A stretch of 64,000 bases of DNA from Nectonema munidae (GCA_030549495.1 JAUIRK010000993.1:1471501-1535500), one strand, 5' to 3'. Shown: positions 1 through 13,067, numbered from the stretch's first letter. A program made the numbers and translations. Notes: a model not told the origin generated them from the sequence alone.

Positions 1-80
1 CCCGAGGCAATTCGTCCCGAGGCAATTCGTCCCGGACAATTCTTCAGCAAGACAATTTGTTCCAAAGTCATTTCGTTCTT
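1..80. repeat. Short tandem copies of a CCCGAGGCAATTCGT unit
   Basis: The window opens inside at least two and a half copies of a 15-bp unit, CCCGAGGCAATTCGT, grading into looser forms (GACAATTCTTC, GACAATTTGTTCC). The same CGAATTGTC-like word recurs at about 2.15, 22.6, 30.3, 36.65 and 60.1 kb, so this is probably one member of a dispersed repeat. The left edge is cut by the window. Confidence 0.6.
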
Positions 81-910
81 GTTTGTGTGTTTCAGCAACA
101 CAATTGGGCAAGTGATTAAAGTCTTTTTACTTGATCATAAAGAAGTATTGAATAACTAGAATACACAATTTTTTAAGATTTGTTTGATAGTGTAATTTTT
201 TTCAAATTGTTTATTTTTGAGAGAGAGAGAGAGAGAAAGAAAGAAGGGATTGAGATAAGATTTACAATATGAATACTAAAAAAAGATAAGGGAGATAATG
301 TTTATTTTTACATGACAACAAATATTTTAAATTAAAATATAATTAAGGTTATTTTAATAGATTAAAAAAAGTAAAACTGTTCAACAGCCTAGTATTTTTT
401 TAATTGACCGAAGACGAATTGACAGAAGATTAATTGCTGTCGACGAATTGAACTAGCGCCGATTAAATATAGGTGGAATCAGCAAGTATACGTATTATTT
501 GTGTAGTGTAACAGCGACATTGAAATTGTATATACACTCGAGTTTCAAGATGGAGTTATTAAGAAAGAGATTCTTAGCGTGGGAGGTGGGGTTGAGATAC
601 CCTTCAAAACCTTTTTTTGAACAAAAAATAGAGTTAAACCGTTTGGCCTGTTTCAGTTTACCATAGATGTAGGCTAACATGAGAGAAATTCTCTGTTAAA
701 ATGCGAATTCATACCAGCTCCTCAGCTACTATTACCACCATTTCAGCCACTCTCCCCTCTCAATCCTCTCTCTCTCTCTCTCTTCACTCCCTTATCTTCT
801 ACCTAGTCTGATCGGGCTTATGGGAGAAGCAGCCTTTTTAAAAAGACACCATGAGATTTGCTGCTACACGTGTCCCTCAAATATGCTAAATCAATTGGGA
901 TGCAGGATTT
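81..910. other. AT-rich spacer with GA and TC microsatellites
   Basis: I see no gene here. There is a GA-rich microsatellite near 220-240 and a TC-rich one near 765-782. The only open frame (495-680, minus strand) is short and shows no recognisable domain. Confidence 0.6.
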
Positions 911-914
911 AATT

Positions 915-1262
915 TTTTTAGTGAAGCTGATCAAAGTTAAAGAAAGGTCAAAAGTATCTAGCACTCTATATGGATGTCTTATAAGATCTTACGGTATGCA
1001 CAAGGTGAATAAAAGTGTAGCAGTGTCAAAATAAACTTATCAAAACTCAATTTTAGCACGCTTTTACTCTCAACTTGGATGAATAAAATGGATGACTTAA
1101 TGTGCACACTTTTTAGCATATTGCAGATCTTTCATCATTTCCCATAGCCGGATCTCGTAAAATTATTGGTTCCACAAAAGCCTGGAGAAAGATAAGAAGT
1201 GAATCAAAAAATACTTATTCACAGGCAATGCTCACAAGTACACCGACATTGGCTGCTTGCGC
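915..1262 (+). pseudogene. Tc1/mariner-like transposase, N-terminal remnant
   Basis: Translating the plus strand in shifting frames gives pieces in the order expected for the DNA-binding half of a Tc1/mariner transposase: a helix-turn-helix-like stretch (LIKVKERSKVSSTLYGC), a linker (NKSVAVSK), then HIADLSSFPIAGSRKIIGS and SKNTYSQAMLTS. Several frame changes and stops separate the pieces. The catalytic DDE part is absent. A hAT MITE has inserted just downstream, at 1274. The assignment rests on remembered family sequence, so only moderate certainty is claimed. Confidence 0.45.
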
Positions 1263-1273
1263 AAACCCTAGAC

Positions 1274-1592
1274 CCCTGGTTCCCAACCCTTTTTTAGTTT
1301 GCGGCACCCTTGGCGAGCCTTTTAAAAATTCCTGGCACACTTTAAGGAAAAACTTATTTAAAATTTCCATAGTTTTTTATTATAATTTTTTTATTTCTAC
1401 ATCTGCATTGATGCAACAATATCTTATACGGAGACCATATAAAAAAAATTTATACTGATCCTGCTATCACAGAAAATATAATAATACAAATATGTAATGT
1501 TAAGTTTTAAAGTGGTTGCACAATTTTGGCGGCACCCTTAAAAAATCTTATGGCAATCTTTAGTGCCGCGGCACACCGGTTGGGAATCACTG
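1274..1592. mobile_element. hAT-type MITE with 8-bp target duplication
   Basis: This 319-bp element starts CCCTGGTTCCCAACC and ends GGTTGGGAATCACTG, which are imperfect inverted ends of the kind used by many hAT elements. It is flanked by the exact 8-bp direct repeat CCCTAGAC (1266-1273 and 1593-1600), as expected for hAT integration. It has no transposase. The subterminal parts contain GCGGCACCC and GCCGCGGCAC. It is inserted immediately after the Tc1/mariner remnant, so it is younger than that element. Confidence 0.85.
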
Positions 1593-1600
1593 CCCTAGAC

Positions 1601-4600
1601 TGACCCATACTCGGCGTTTGATGAAGCCCAAGTGGAGGAGAAAAATTATTCTAGGCGACTGTCAGAATTCAATTGCTCCCGAGCACTTGGGAACTTAAAT
1701 TCTCTTATCTGCTGTTTACTTCTGGTTACCTCGATTCCTATATCTACCCACTTAAATTTCATGAATTGAAGTTCCCTTCTATGCATAAAATTGAAAACAT
1801 ACTTCCTTGTCAATAAATACGGCTTCAATTATTATTATTATTTGAATATAGCCGAGGGAAATTGTACAAGTTTATTATTTTCCATTAATGGCAACCTATA
1901 AATCTGGTAATTTAGAAGTCACGTCATCACCCACTGCTGATGAGAGTTCTGAACTCCGAAACTCCGTGCCGATTGCTGATACCTCTTTCTATACTAATTG
2001 TATCAGACTTTTAGCGATTAATACCAAAAGATGATAATTTTTTAAATATTAACTTTGGTAGTCTTTGATTTGGTTAGGAAACTTGTTTTAAATATGAGTT
2101 ATTTTTTTTGAAAGCAGGTAAGTTCGGCCTAGGAGTATATTGATACTGTCTTAAAGCCGATTTGTCCATAGATCAAATTGTCTTGAAGCCGAATTGTGCT
2201 GAAATCATATTTTCTACAGTTGACGTTATTTAAAGTTGGGACTTCGGTTAATTTTCCAACTTTAAAGATAAGAAATTTTGTATTTATTACAATTAATCTT
2301 TGAGATTTTTCGGAAATAAAATTTTTAGATTCGTATTCTACGCAGTAAATGACATTTGCTTAACAAAAAAAATGAAAAAATTTGTTTGAAAAACTTTTTT
2401 AAAATCATAAAAATTCTACTTACAAGAAAAAGTTCAAATTAAAAAAAAACTAAATTTCTAAGTTTTTGACTTTTGATAGCATAGTTTAAAGACAATTTAA
2501 TGCTCTTCACAAAAATATCCAGAAAAGAGGAATTTATACATTCAATGTTTGAAATCTAACGCAAATCGCAACTTTAAAAGGCAGAAATGTTGTTAGTTAA
2601 AACAAGTTACCTTTTGTTTCAGACAGGCAAATACTGCCAAATTCGTTATTATCTTTCGTAGTATTTTTGTCTATAAAGTCTGCCTCCTATTATATATAGC
2701 CAAAAGAAAGAAGAAATCTTTCTTATTTTCGTTTAAATGTTAACATTCTTGCGTTATATATAAATACAAAAGTATATATCAAGCTTAAATCGTGGAGTTA
2801 TATCGTGACCTTTATGAAAACAAATTTTAAACTTTTAGAGTCATATATATTCCACTGAGTAGACTGTTCTCTTTTGAAGTTTTTAAAATGTTACAAAATT
2901 TCAAAAATGTTTATAAACATTATATATTTTGTTTTAATGGAGGTGTCGGAAAATTATTTTTTCCCCCAATAAAGAATTGTAAATCTAATACACACACTTT
3001 TGCCGATCTGTTTTGTAAGTATTTAAGAATCGATCAAAGTATTTAAAGAAATTATTTTTAAAATGTAACAAATATTTAAAACTTTTGGGACAATTTTTTA
3101 AAAAGATGATTTTTCAAATTTATTCGCATAGTCACGTTTTTCCTGCAAAAGATGAGAAATTTACATGGAAGAGCAATGAAAAACAAAATATTTGCTATAA
3201 TACCGAAGCTTATTTTCTTTCAAAATGGGAATGCTGCAGAAGAATTGTCAGCTAGGTATGGAGGGTGACGAGAGAGATTTTTGACAGATAAGATTTGGCT
3301 GATTGAAAATGCAAAATGTTGTAAGGATGAGGCAACTTTTTCTTTATAAAAAAAAGATTGAGTAAGACAAAAGATCTCCTTGGCAGGCACTCAAGAGAAG
3401 GAAAGCAAAACAAAAAGGGAGAGAAGAACTGAATGCGTCTGAATAAAAAAATGATTAAGTTGGCGCCTGAAAGATGTACAAATGAGAAGAGGGAAGGCAT
3501 ACCTTAAATTTCTTTCATAAATCGAGTACCTGTAAGAAGGGAAAAAGTGAAAAAATTGAACACGATGACCACCTGATACATTAATCTTACTTGAATGCGT
3601 GGGAGAGAAAAAAATGTGTTAAAGTGTATATATATATTATAGGCTTTCGATTTTGCGAAGGCTGAATAATAATTCTTCAAGAAGATTATGCAATTATTGT
3701 ATCGTCTGTGATAATATTTTTTTTTAAAAAAATTCAACTTTAAATAAACATCTTACCTTCTATTACTCTGGAAGCAAAAAACTTTTTATCAAAAATTTAC
3801 ATTTTTTCCACATCATTTGCATAATAATTTTTTTCCCACAAATTTAAAATACCTTTTGCACCAAAATAAAAATATGTTTTTTCGCTTCTAAAAATAAAAT
3901 AATAAAAGATAAGGCTTGCTTGAAATTTTTTTTGAATATTTTGAAAAATTAAAGAAAATTTTTTTATTTTCGAACTTTTTCAAGGACACACAAGAGTGCG
4001 TCTAAAAATGACAAGAAAAAATGGCATCATGCTTGAAAATTAAAAAAAAAATTTACACACTATTTTAAACCACTCTATTTTTTAACACTAATGGGATTTA
4101 TACTATATCATAAAAGGCAAAATGCGTCAATTGAGGCTTCCAACTTAAACTGACATATGTCCATCTATAATTAAAGTTTTACCATAATTTTTCTATTTTA
4201 AAAGTATAAAAATTTATTTAATAAAATTAAACAGGAAAGGCAAAACATTCTTTGCGAACTTTTTATAGCACATTTTCCACAAATTGTTTTACCGCAATTG
4301 TTACAAACTTCAGTCGTTCTATTGCGACCGACACGTGATTGTAGAAGAAGTAAGACGAATCTTTTTAGGCTGAATGCTCATACAGAGTTTCTTAGTGATT
4401 TGTAATTGTGAAATAGCACAAAGTTCATCCACAACTTTTTGAATGAATTCACGCAACTGAGAAAAATAACTAGTTATTATTACTAAATAACTTTGTTTTC
4501 TATTTTCAAACACTTGTAAATGCTGCATTTACAAATGATCTTAGTAAAATAACACTTGACACATCCTTAGCATTCGCAATAAAGTCAATTTTTATATTTA

Positions 4601-4690
4601 ACACTTTTTGATTCAATGTGCCTAAAATTGTTATAAGGCATTAAATCATTCAAAATTAGTAATAGAAAAAGACGTTCTCTTTTCAAACCT
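1601..4690. other. AT-rich spacer, no gene recognised
   Basis: This long AT-rich stretch has only short frames without recognisable domains (for example 1646-1828, 3252-3500 and 3504-3737, all minus strand). A copy of the CGAATTGTC-type repeat sits at about 2140-2215. Nothing else could be supported. Confidence 0.5.
2140..2215. repeat. CGAATTGTC-type foldback repeat, copy
   Basis: The stretch contains AAGCCGATTTGTCC, CAAATTGTCTTGAAG and CCGAATTGTGCTG. It resembles the copies at about 36,640-36,700 and 60,090-60,160. Confidence 0.5.
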
Positions 4691-5599
4691 ATCGGCAACA
4701 CTTCAGTTCCAATTGTAACGAAATTGACAAATTGGTTGCAAGCAGCAAAATATTTTCATTAAAATCTTTCAGCAGTGAAGAAATTAATGATGAAGATGAT
4801 GGAATTTTATTGCCAAATATTAAGAAATTGTTAAAAAAAGAAAATCTGTGTCAAAACTTACTAACAATAATAATTAGAGAATATTCACGATTCATTGATT
4901 TAGTAGGAAAAGGTCAACATAGAGACTTTTTCAGTCGAAAATGCCTTCACTTGTTTCAACATTATTTCATTTAAGAAAAATGTGGCGTTAAAAGTTATCT
5001 TGAAAATAGATTCAAAAAAAATGAAATCGATAAAATCATGAATATGGAAAACTCTTAAATTTCTCGCAGTACTTATCCCAAATTACAAAATTGTCAAGTT
5101 TTAACTTTAGAAGTTAAAAGATCTTTTTTTAAACTGGAAAAACTGCTAGAAAATGATCGAATTTTAAATCAGAAAATGTCATTAATTATATATTGTTTTA
5201 TTACAAAGTCATGGATTCTTTGAAATAATTTCAATACTTTCTCTAAAGTCAATTCAATGAAACTTTAAAAAGTCAAAAAAGTCAATTTTTTTTCTGAGTA
5301 AAAGTCCATTTTTTCCAATTTTTTGGGTCAATTTTTCCTCGCCCTGATTATAAGTTCTTAGTTGTGAATTAACATCTACCTCTTTTTTTCTCGTTTTTTG
5401 CGCCTTGTTATAGCGACCTAGTTCACCCTACATAAAATCATTCAACTTAACTTTCATTCAACGTAAGTAGTGCAATGCTTCAACAATAAATATTACTTCA
5501 TTTTTGTTTAAAGTACTATTATTTTTTTCCACTTTATGCCATTATTTATATTTAAATATTTTTGTGATTTAGTTATTTGATTGCCTAATTCATACTTTT

Positions 5600-6150
5600 T
5601 TTAATTACATCAACATTAGTATTTGCTAATGTTACACAATTGTGTATTTTGTGCATATTCTACTCGCCATTTCTCTAAATTATTGAATCATTATACTAAC
5701 AACAACCATCAGAGTGATTCAAACTTTCAATTGAATTACTTTTTTGAAGGTTGCCATTATCAGTATAGAAGAGTGGACTCATTTGTAAGACACATAAAAA
5801 GAAATCATTAAGTTTTTTTGAGAATCAAATAAACTGTTCATCTAATAAAAAGATTAAAACGAAACTTGACGATCAAAACGAAGGAGTAAGAGATATTGAT
5901 TTTGAAAATTCGAGCGATAGAATTGATGTAGAGCCAAGTATTAAAAATAAGATCCCTAAAATCACAATAAATCTTAACAAAGAAATTGCATTCTTTTTTA
6001 TTAGAATTTCGTAATTTAAATATGGTTTAATGTTTTCTGATGTGTTAACACAACAATTTCTTTTTCTTAAAAAATGATTGAAAAAGATTCTAACTACGCT
6101 TTGTGCGATTAAATCGCTTTTTGACAAGTTTTGACGTATTTTTTAGACAA
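5600..6150 (+). pseudogene. C2H2 zinc-finger protein of a TE-associated family, N-terminal remnant
   Basis: A short plus-strand frame (5623-5811, TTG/ATG-ambiguous start) has one good C2H2 finger (CVFC, then H and H in LLNHYTNNNH) and a second finger with the spacing CHYQYRR...HIKRNH whose first cysteine seems replaced. After a stop the next frame continues with an acidic linker and ITINLNKEIAFF and YGLMFSDVLTQQF. That order (two N-terminal fingers, acidic linker, helical domain) is what I remember from a large, TE-associated protein family of fishes and invertebrates. The rest of the protein is not seen. The 80-residue open frame at 4732-4974, just upstream, could belong to the same broken element but is not recognised. 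Confidence 0.4.
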
Positions 6151-6427
6151 AATAAACATCAGAATTGAAATTAATATACTTGAAAATGGGTATATAACCA
6201 TAAAATTATTTTATCGTTTACAAAAAAATCAATTTTGAAATGAGTAAGTATATTTTAAATCACGTTTTTTCATAGATTTAATTCTTTTTCATCAAAAAAT
6301 ATGGTGACCATTCAATTCACAATACCAGAGTTGGGTATATTAGTTTGAAATTGATTGCAAAAATCATGTAAAATTTCACACTCAAGTGTAGTAGTTAATA
6401 TCACTTTTACGATTAGTTATATATACA

Positions 6428-6543
6428 CTAGCCGGTCCCGTGGTCGTTTCTCGCTTCGCTCGAAACATAGGATTCTTGGTAGTGTGTATATTGAGTTGCT
6501 AATTCAAATTCGCTTGGCTCGAAATGACCACGGGACCGGCTAG
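6428..6543. repeat. Palindromic terminal module, Helitron 3' end
   Basis: It opens with CTAGCCGGTCCCGTGGTCG and closes with CGACCACGGGACCGGCTAG-like sequence (one mismatch in the arm), so the whole 116 bp can fold back on itself. The centre carries CGCTTCGCTCGAAAC and GTGTATATTGAGTTGC. A second module ends at 6965, and the inverted counterpart is at 13068-13207. Confidence 0.85.
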
Positions 6544-6970
6544 TTTTTTTTGTTTAGGCTACGCTCAAAACATAGGATTCTTGGTAGTGTGTATTTTGAG
6601 TTGCTAATAGTGTTATATGGTGTGGCGGTCAGTTTTTAGAATATTTGTATCTTTTCTGTGTATTTTTCTATTACACCATATAAAAATACATACAAAATAT
6701 ATTTCAACCAATCAGAATGATTTAAGCGACACTCACACTACAGATATATGAACACACATATAAAAATACCCATAAAACATATAAATAATTTCAACCAATC
6801 AGAATGTTTCAAGCGACACTCACACTACAGATATATGAACTCATCACACCATATAAAAAAAAATAAAAATAAAAAAAAAGCTCGAAACATAGGATTCTGG
6901 GTAATGTGTATTTTGAGTTGCTAATTCAAATTCGTTTCGCTCGAAACGACCACGGGACCGGCTAGTTTTT
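6544..6970. repeat. CCAAT/GTGTGATG repeat array with second palindromic end
   Basis: After the first module come copies of a roughly 100-bp unit containing CAACCAATCAGAATG, AAGCGACACTCACACTAC and ACACCATATAAA, then another CTAGCCGG-type end finishing at 6965. The same units appear in inverted orientation at 12.43-13.06 kb. Confidence 0.75.
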
Positions 6971-7304
6971 TTTTGTTTAGGCTACGCTTGAAAAATAGGA
7001 TACTTGGTAGTTGTAATTTGATTGATTTTAACCAAAAAATATCAGTACTATTGAATTAACGATTCTTATTTTTGACAGATTTTGATTGATTTTCAAACGA
7101 AATCAACACGATAAAAGGATAGAGTTATTTAATTTGAAAATCAATTAAAATAAGCCACGAAGCTGCGGTGAACTGCATACGCTAAACATGGCGGTTTTTA
7201 TTTCTGCATTTTACATGTGTATTTCTGAAAATGTGATTTTTTTGTTTATTATTCCGCGCTTGCCTACATGTATGTGTATGTATAAATGAATTTTAAATAG
7301 TTTA

Positions 7305-7392
7305 TCTGGAATACAGGTCCCCCATAAAGGTATTAACCGCTCAAAGGCGGGGGTATCATGTGAGCCAGAAATCTCACACTCATTGTTGCCTG
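7305..7392 (-). repeat. Structured module Q downstream of the Helitron helicase
   Basis: Read on the minus strand, this 88-bp module contains a TGTGAG...CTCACA stem and a CCCCCGCC...GGCGG-like stem (CCGCTCAAAGGCGG on the plus strand). It lies about 300 bp past the helicase stop. An inverted partner about 80 percent identical by eye lies at 16592-16677. A Helitron 3' hairpin is one reading, an RNA-level 3' signal another. Confidence 0.65.
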
Positions 7393-7687
7393 TTTGGCTA
7401 CGACTACTAATTAGTTATCTAATTAATGTTTTCCGATTCTTACATATGTTTTTGACTGTTTTCTACTCTTTTTAAAGATTTTTCTAATTGTCTATTGGGC
7501 TGATTTTTAACAGCGATTTTGTATTATCTGTATTTTCAAGTATTTTTACCTACAATTTTAAGTTTCTACTTTGTATTGCCCCATCCACCTATGATATATT
7601 TATTTATGTAGAATTCATTTTTTTTAGTATTTTTAGTTTTGTTAAAAATATTTGTGTAGTATTGATTTTTTTAGTTTTTTTTTCATT

Positions 7688-10600
7688 TCAATGAAAAATT
7701 TGTGGGTAAACTATATTTTTTGTATATAAATTATTGTTGTGATATCCTTGTTGATGTGTTTGATAGACCTGAAATTTAATGGCCTGAAAAGATCTTGCTC
7801 TTGAAAGGGCAACATAAAGTTGTCGATGACTGAAACATGGTTTTCTTAAAAAAATACCAACTTTTTCAAAAGTTTGTCCCTGACTTTTATTGATAGTGAG
7901 TGCATACGACAATCTGAGAGGAAACTGAATACGCTTAATTTGAAAGGGTAGATTTGTATCGTTAGGAGACAGTGAAATTCTAGTAATGAGAACATTCTTT
8001 CCACAGTTAACACCAGTAAGAATTTGACATTCAATTGTATTATCCAATAATTTAGTTATTCTAAGACGTGTTCCATTACAGAGACCATCCTTAAGACTAA
8101 GATTTCGAAGAAGCATTACGATACATCCTACTTTTAAAATGAGTTTATGTTGTGGCATACCAGATGGTGTTAAGGAATTGAGAAATTCCATTGGATAAAG
8201 ATCAATTTCTTTTTGATTATCTGTAACAACAGAGTCAGTACTGTAATATGTTTTAGATTCCCCCGAAAGTTGATGTAGTACTTGGTTGTTAATTTCTAAA
8301 GAGTCTTCATTGGTAGGAGTTAAAATGACTTTGTCTGCAACGTTAATACCATCATCATTAAAAACAGAAGCAATGATGTTATCACTTTTAGTTTACACAT
8401 TGATTTGGTATCTCAATACAATCTTTGAAAGGATCGTTATAGTTAACAGGCAATTGTCCATTTCCCAGAGAAAGAAGAAATTCTGAAAAGAGGTGGTCTT
8501 GTTGAGCTGTCCTCATGTTGGTGTGAAGATGAAAAACTTTAACTAATGGCCATATATATGAACTTTTCAAGCATGTTTCAATGATTTGAGCGGGGTTTCC
8601 TCTTTTTACAACTGGTAATGTTTGACGGAAGTCTCAGCCGAGAAGAATAATTTTTCCAGCAAATGGTATACTTGTGTTGCAGATATCTCTAAGCATTTTA
8701 TCAATGGCTTCAAGGGCGTATTTAGGAATCATGCTTGCTTCGTCAAAAATTATAATATCTTGTTTACGGATAAATTCTGCATGTTTACTATTTGGTTTAA
8801 TATTACATGTTGAATTATCTAAAACAGGAACAGGTAACTTAAAAACGAAATGAACAGTTCTGCCTTTTTCCAATAAAGTGGCAGCAATTCCTGTCCAAGC
8901 AAAAGTAAGAACATTCAAATTACGACAAATTTCTTTAATAATGTAGTTATATGTGAAAGTCTTACCGGTGCCACCTGGACCATCAATAAAGAAAACTTTA
9001 GCTGAAGATTTGTCATTTTTTTCTAATGAACCAATTACTGAATCGGCAACCGAAATCTGTTCTGGGTTAAGCATATTTCTTAAATTAGAAGCTTCTTGTC
9101 TAGCTTGTTGGATATTGGGTGGATCTTCAATTAATGTTTCTTTCAATTCTGGAAGTCCAAAATCAATAAGTGTCTTACCAAATTGTTCGAGAATACTTTG
9201 AATTTCTGCAAGTGCAGATTGTTCAGCTTTAAAATCTGACTCATACTGGAGATAATCCTCTATCATATCGTAACGAAAGGTTTGCCATAAATGAGAAGGA
9301 TTACTTGGCTCACCATGAATTAAAATAAAAGAAAATGAAGTTCTTATTTGTGAAGGAGATGCCGTTTCAACTAATTCTGTGATTGTGCGAACCCATAAAC
9401 TGTCATCTACTAATAAATTACGTGCAATACATGCTTCCCTAATCCATTATATGTTTTTAAATACTCATAAGATGTGGCACCAGGTACGTGCAAAAGAAGA
9501 ATGCGTAGAAAGTATCGCTCACCCTCTCTAATACTGGCGTTATACATCCTACTTACTACTTTCTCAGCCCCCCTCTGTCTAATTACCCATTTTTTTTCCG
9601 AACTTTTGAAGACATAATGATAAGGAATATCAGTGTATAAGTACTGCCTGGCGTTTTCATCATTTTGATTTAGGTAGAACCAAGCAATTAACATTGTATG
9701 ATGGGCCCTAGAAAGGGCAGGATTTTCTTCGCCTTCTCTAAAATAAATTGTTTGCTGATTAGGAAGATGTAATGGGAGTCTAATAATATTATGGCTTTGT
9801 GTATGCATGGGGAATGTAAATAAGCGCCAGGATGCTTCAGGAGGAGAAACATATCTGGCATCTAAATATGTTTTAATTTCATCATGATCAATGCGTTCAT
9901 TAATTTCAACATGAGCCTTTGTAGACATATTTGTAAAGATATTTAACACTTTTGCTACTAACGCAGGCCTCTAAATTTATATGCGCGCTGTATTTTTTAC
10001 ATAGAAAAGGGTTATAAGGGACAACCCATCTGTTATCTAATTCAACATTTCTGATAGTGACTGTGCGGCCGTTGTCAGGTCTAAAATATAAAGGATAGCC
10101 ATTATTATTAAGGATAGTGCTCTGATTAAATTGTTTAGGATAGTCTTTAATGCAAGTTCCATCTTGCATACATTGTGATGAATTGTTCAAATGTCCACAT
10201 GGACCATGGATCATGCAAGATTTAATTATTTCATATAGTTCTGGGTTTTCTTCAGGATCAGGAATTTGTGCAGAAATGAGGGTGTCAATGTGGTCTGCAT
10301 TATACAATTTAGAATCATTACTTAGATGTAAGAGCATGTGAACATGAGGAAGTCCTCTTTTTTGGAACTCAATAACATCCACGTGGCCACAAATAACACC
10401 AAGAACACCATTCTTTAAGTCATTCTTTAATGCTTCAACTTTTAATTTGAAAACGCGTGAAACCAAGTCGGGTCTATCTGAAGGTGTTTGATCTGGCAAT
10501 AAATTTTCAACAATTTCTGGCCATTTTGGATTGCATGTAAATGTTAAAAAAAGATCTGGTTTTCCATTTTTAGCTACAAGTGCCATTGCATCAAGATATA

Positions 10601-12437
10601 ATTGATGCATTTGACGTGAAGACCCCTGAAAAGTGGATGGAAGGACTACAATATTACCGGCGCGTAAATTACGATCATCAGCAGTACTTTGAAGATGGTT
10701 GACCAAACCTTGATATGTTTCTGCTCTAAGTTGCCTTTGATTATTTCGAATAAAAGAAAGGCGTTGACCTTCAACTTTGACATAGGCATCAACCAAAAAT
10801 TGTTGAAATAATTTACCTGCTAAATGCAAAGCAGAAAAATCATTTCTAAAAGCAAGTCTATAAACATAATATTCTAATTGTGTCAGTCTATTGCGGACGG
10901 GAGTTGAATGTTGTGGAAAATGATTAAGATTTGGGTCCCATCCAGCTTGGCCTCATGGAAAAATTAGTGGGTAAATCATTGAATCAATGTTTGCAGAAAT
11001 ATATGGAATGTGTCTAAGAGGTTGATTATGGGGATATACAACAATTTGGTTATTAAGTGGAGGGGCACCATCATTACTGGTGAAAATTGCGGCAACTTCT
11101 TCGTGTAGAGGAGCATTATATCTTCTTCTGTCATTACCTTCACGCATTACCATTGTTATTATTGATGGTAAACGGTTCTCTTGCTTTGCAATTTCTTCTT
11201 GTTCTTTTTCAACATCGGCCATATGCCTATATGCCGCAGCATATGGCGAAACTCTGTTTAATACATTCTGAATTATTTCGATAACATCTCTTTTACATGT
11301 AAAATTGGATGGATTAGCCATTCTCATATTCAATGCAGTTGCTGGCTCAATAATATATAATTGACTGAAATTGGGTGTTTGATTTTCAACAGGATGAAGG
11401 GAACCATACCTATGATACATTTGTCCAGAAATCCTGAAACATGGAGTACCACTTCCAGGTGGTGTACGTATATTTGCTTGTAAACTTGCAAAACAAAAAG
11501 CATTATTATAGATTCTTATGTTTTTACGGAAATGTCTTGCTCTAGGAGAATCACTTAAATATAAGTCTTTTAGTTCTTGTGGAAAATCTTCAAGATTTGG
11601 TAGTGTTACTTTTCCGTTAACACAACACTTGAATGATTCTGTTGGAAATTTGATTGCACGACAATGTGGAAAAAGAATGTTAAACTGACCTAAATAATGC
11701 AAATCAGGTAAAATATTTTGATTGTTTATTCTTGCGGAATTAAGGGAACTTGGAGTATTTGTATTATTAAATCTGTTAATTCTTTGGCGTAGTGCATTGA
11801 AATATGTACGTTCTTCGGTTTGTTGTGAAGTCTCATTTGCACGCTTTCGTTTTTGACCTAAAGTATTCTTGTGCCTACGTTCTTCGGTTTGTTGTGCAGT
11901 TTCATTTGCACGCTTTTGTTGTTGACCTAAATTATCTTTGTACCTACGTTCTTCGGTTTCTTGTAGAGTCTCATTTGCACGCTTTACTTTTTTACGCATA
12001 ACATCTTCTTGTTTATGAATTTTTTTGTTGATTCCAAAATTTTGATCGGTATTAGTTATGGAAAATATATTTGTTATAGTTTCGCTATCTCTTTTTCTTT
12101 TTTTGTGGTTATTAATATTATGATTTTTAGAGTTAGCATGATCAGTTGTAAAAATTTTTTTAGAAGACCCTTGGTTGTTGTTGTTATAGTGATCATTTGT
12201 ATAAAAATTTTTTGAAGACCCTTGGTCATCATTGTTATAGAGATGATTTGTATAAAAATTTTTAGAAGAGCCTTGCTTATTGTAGTCATAATAAAGATCA
12301 TGAGGTGTTACATTAGTATCATTAGTAAAAATATTTATGGTTTGGGTTAGATGATTTATATAGTTGATATCCCGAGAAATGTTGTTGGTAGGTTTGGAAT
12401 TAGCATGAGCTTTATTCAAGTTTTCAAATACACACAA
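7688..12437 (-). pseudogene. Helitron RepHel polyprotein (HUH Rep plus PIF1-type helicase), broken
   Basis: The protein would nick and rejoin single-stranded DNA and unwind it during rolling-circle transposition. The order on the minus strand is: N-terminal low-complexity part with three NNNQGSSK-type repeats and three KRANET-TEER repeats (12437 to about 11750); Rep domain with FTCNPKWPE, the HUH motif GLPHVHM (10350-10335) and the tyrosine motif KYLYKYVYKG (about 9940); helicase with Walker A GPGGTGKT (about 8980-8960), Walker B IIIFDEAS (about 8760) and the late motif INKSQGQTF (about 7880), ending with YVALSRAR. There are in-frame stops at 10950-10952 and 8631-8633, frame changes near 9930 and 9425, and a damaged stretch near 8200-8390. 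The frame opens with TTG at 12437, and a plausible ATG is about 147 codons further in. No C-terminal endonuclease was seen. Confidence 0.9.
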
Positions 12438-13060
12438 AACATATAAATAATTTAAACCAATCAGAATGGTTCAAACACATATATACACAAAACATATATA
12501 AATAATTTCAACCAATCAAAATGCTTCAAGCGACAAACACACATACAAACTCATCACACCATATAAATTTACACACAAAACATATATAAATAATTTCAAC
12601 CAATCAAAATGCTTCCAGCGACACACAGACAGACACACACACGCTAGCTTATTATAATTATAATTATAATAATATTATAATAAGCTAGCGTGTGTGTGTG
12701 TGTGTGTCTGTGTGTCGCTGGAAGCATTCTGATTGGTTGAAATTATTTATATATGTTTTGTGTGTATTTTTATATGGTGTGATGAGTTTATATGTGTGTA
12801 TTTGTTGAAGCATTCTGATTGGTTTAAATTATTATATGTTTTGTATGTATTTTTATGTGTGATGAGTTCATATATCTGTAGTGTGAGGGTTGCTTGAAGC
12901 ATTCTGATTGGTTGAAATATCTTTTTTTTATATGGTGTAATAGAAAAATACACAGAAAAGATACAAATATTCTAAAAACTGATCACCATACCATATAACA
13001 CTATTAGCAACTCAAAATACACACTACAAGAATTCTATGTTTCGAGCGTAGCCTAAACAA
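12430..13060. repeat. Large imperfect palindrome of CCAAT repeat units
   Basis: Copies of a unit with CAACCAATCAAAATGCTTC, AGCGACACACA and ACACCATATAAA run rightward up to about 12655. There an almost perfect palindrome (GCTAGCTTATTATAATT around 12660) turns the array round, and the same units follow in the opposite orientation up to about 12960. The unit then joins GATACAAATATTC and TTTCGAGCGTAGCC, matching the left end of the element. It sits upstream of the RepHel frame and could carry its promoter. Confidence 0.8.
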
Positions 13061-13067
13061 TAAAAAA

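Noticed and set aside
7305-7392. Module Q as a spliceosomal snRNA or 5S rRNA gene
   Set aside because: It has stems, but I found no match with remembered U1, U2, U4, U5, U6 or 5S sequences.
7488-7694. 68-codon hydrophobic frame as a membrane protein
   Set aside because: T-rich sequence after the Helitron helicase; low complexity with a non-ATG start explains it.
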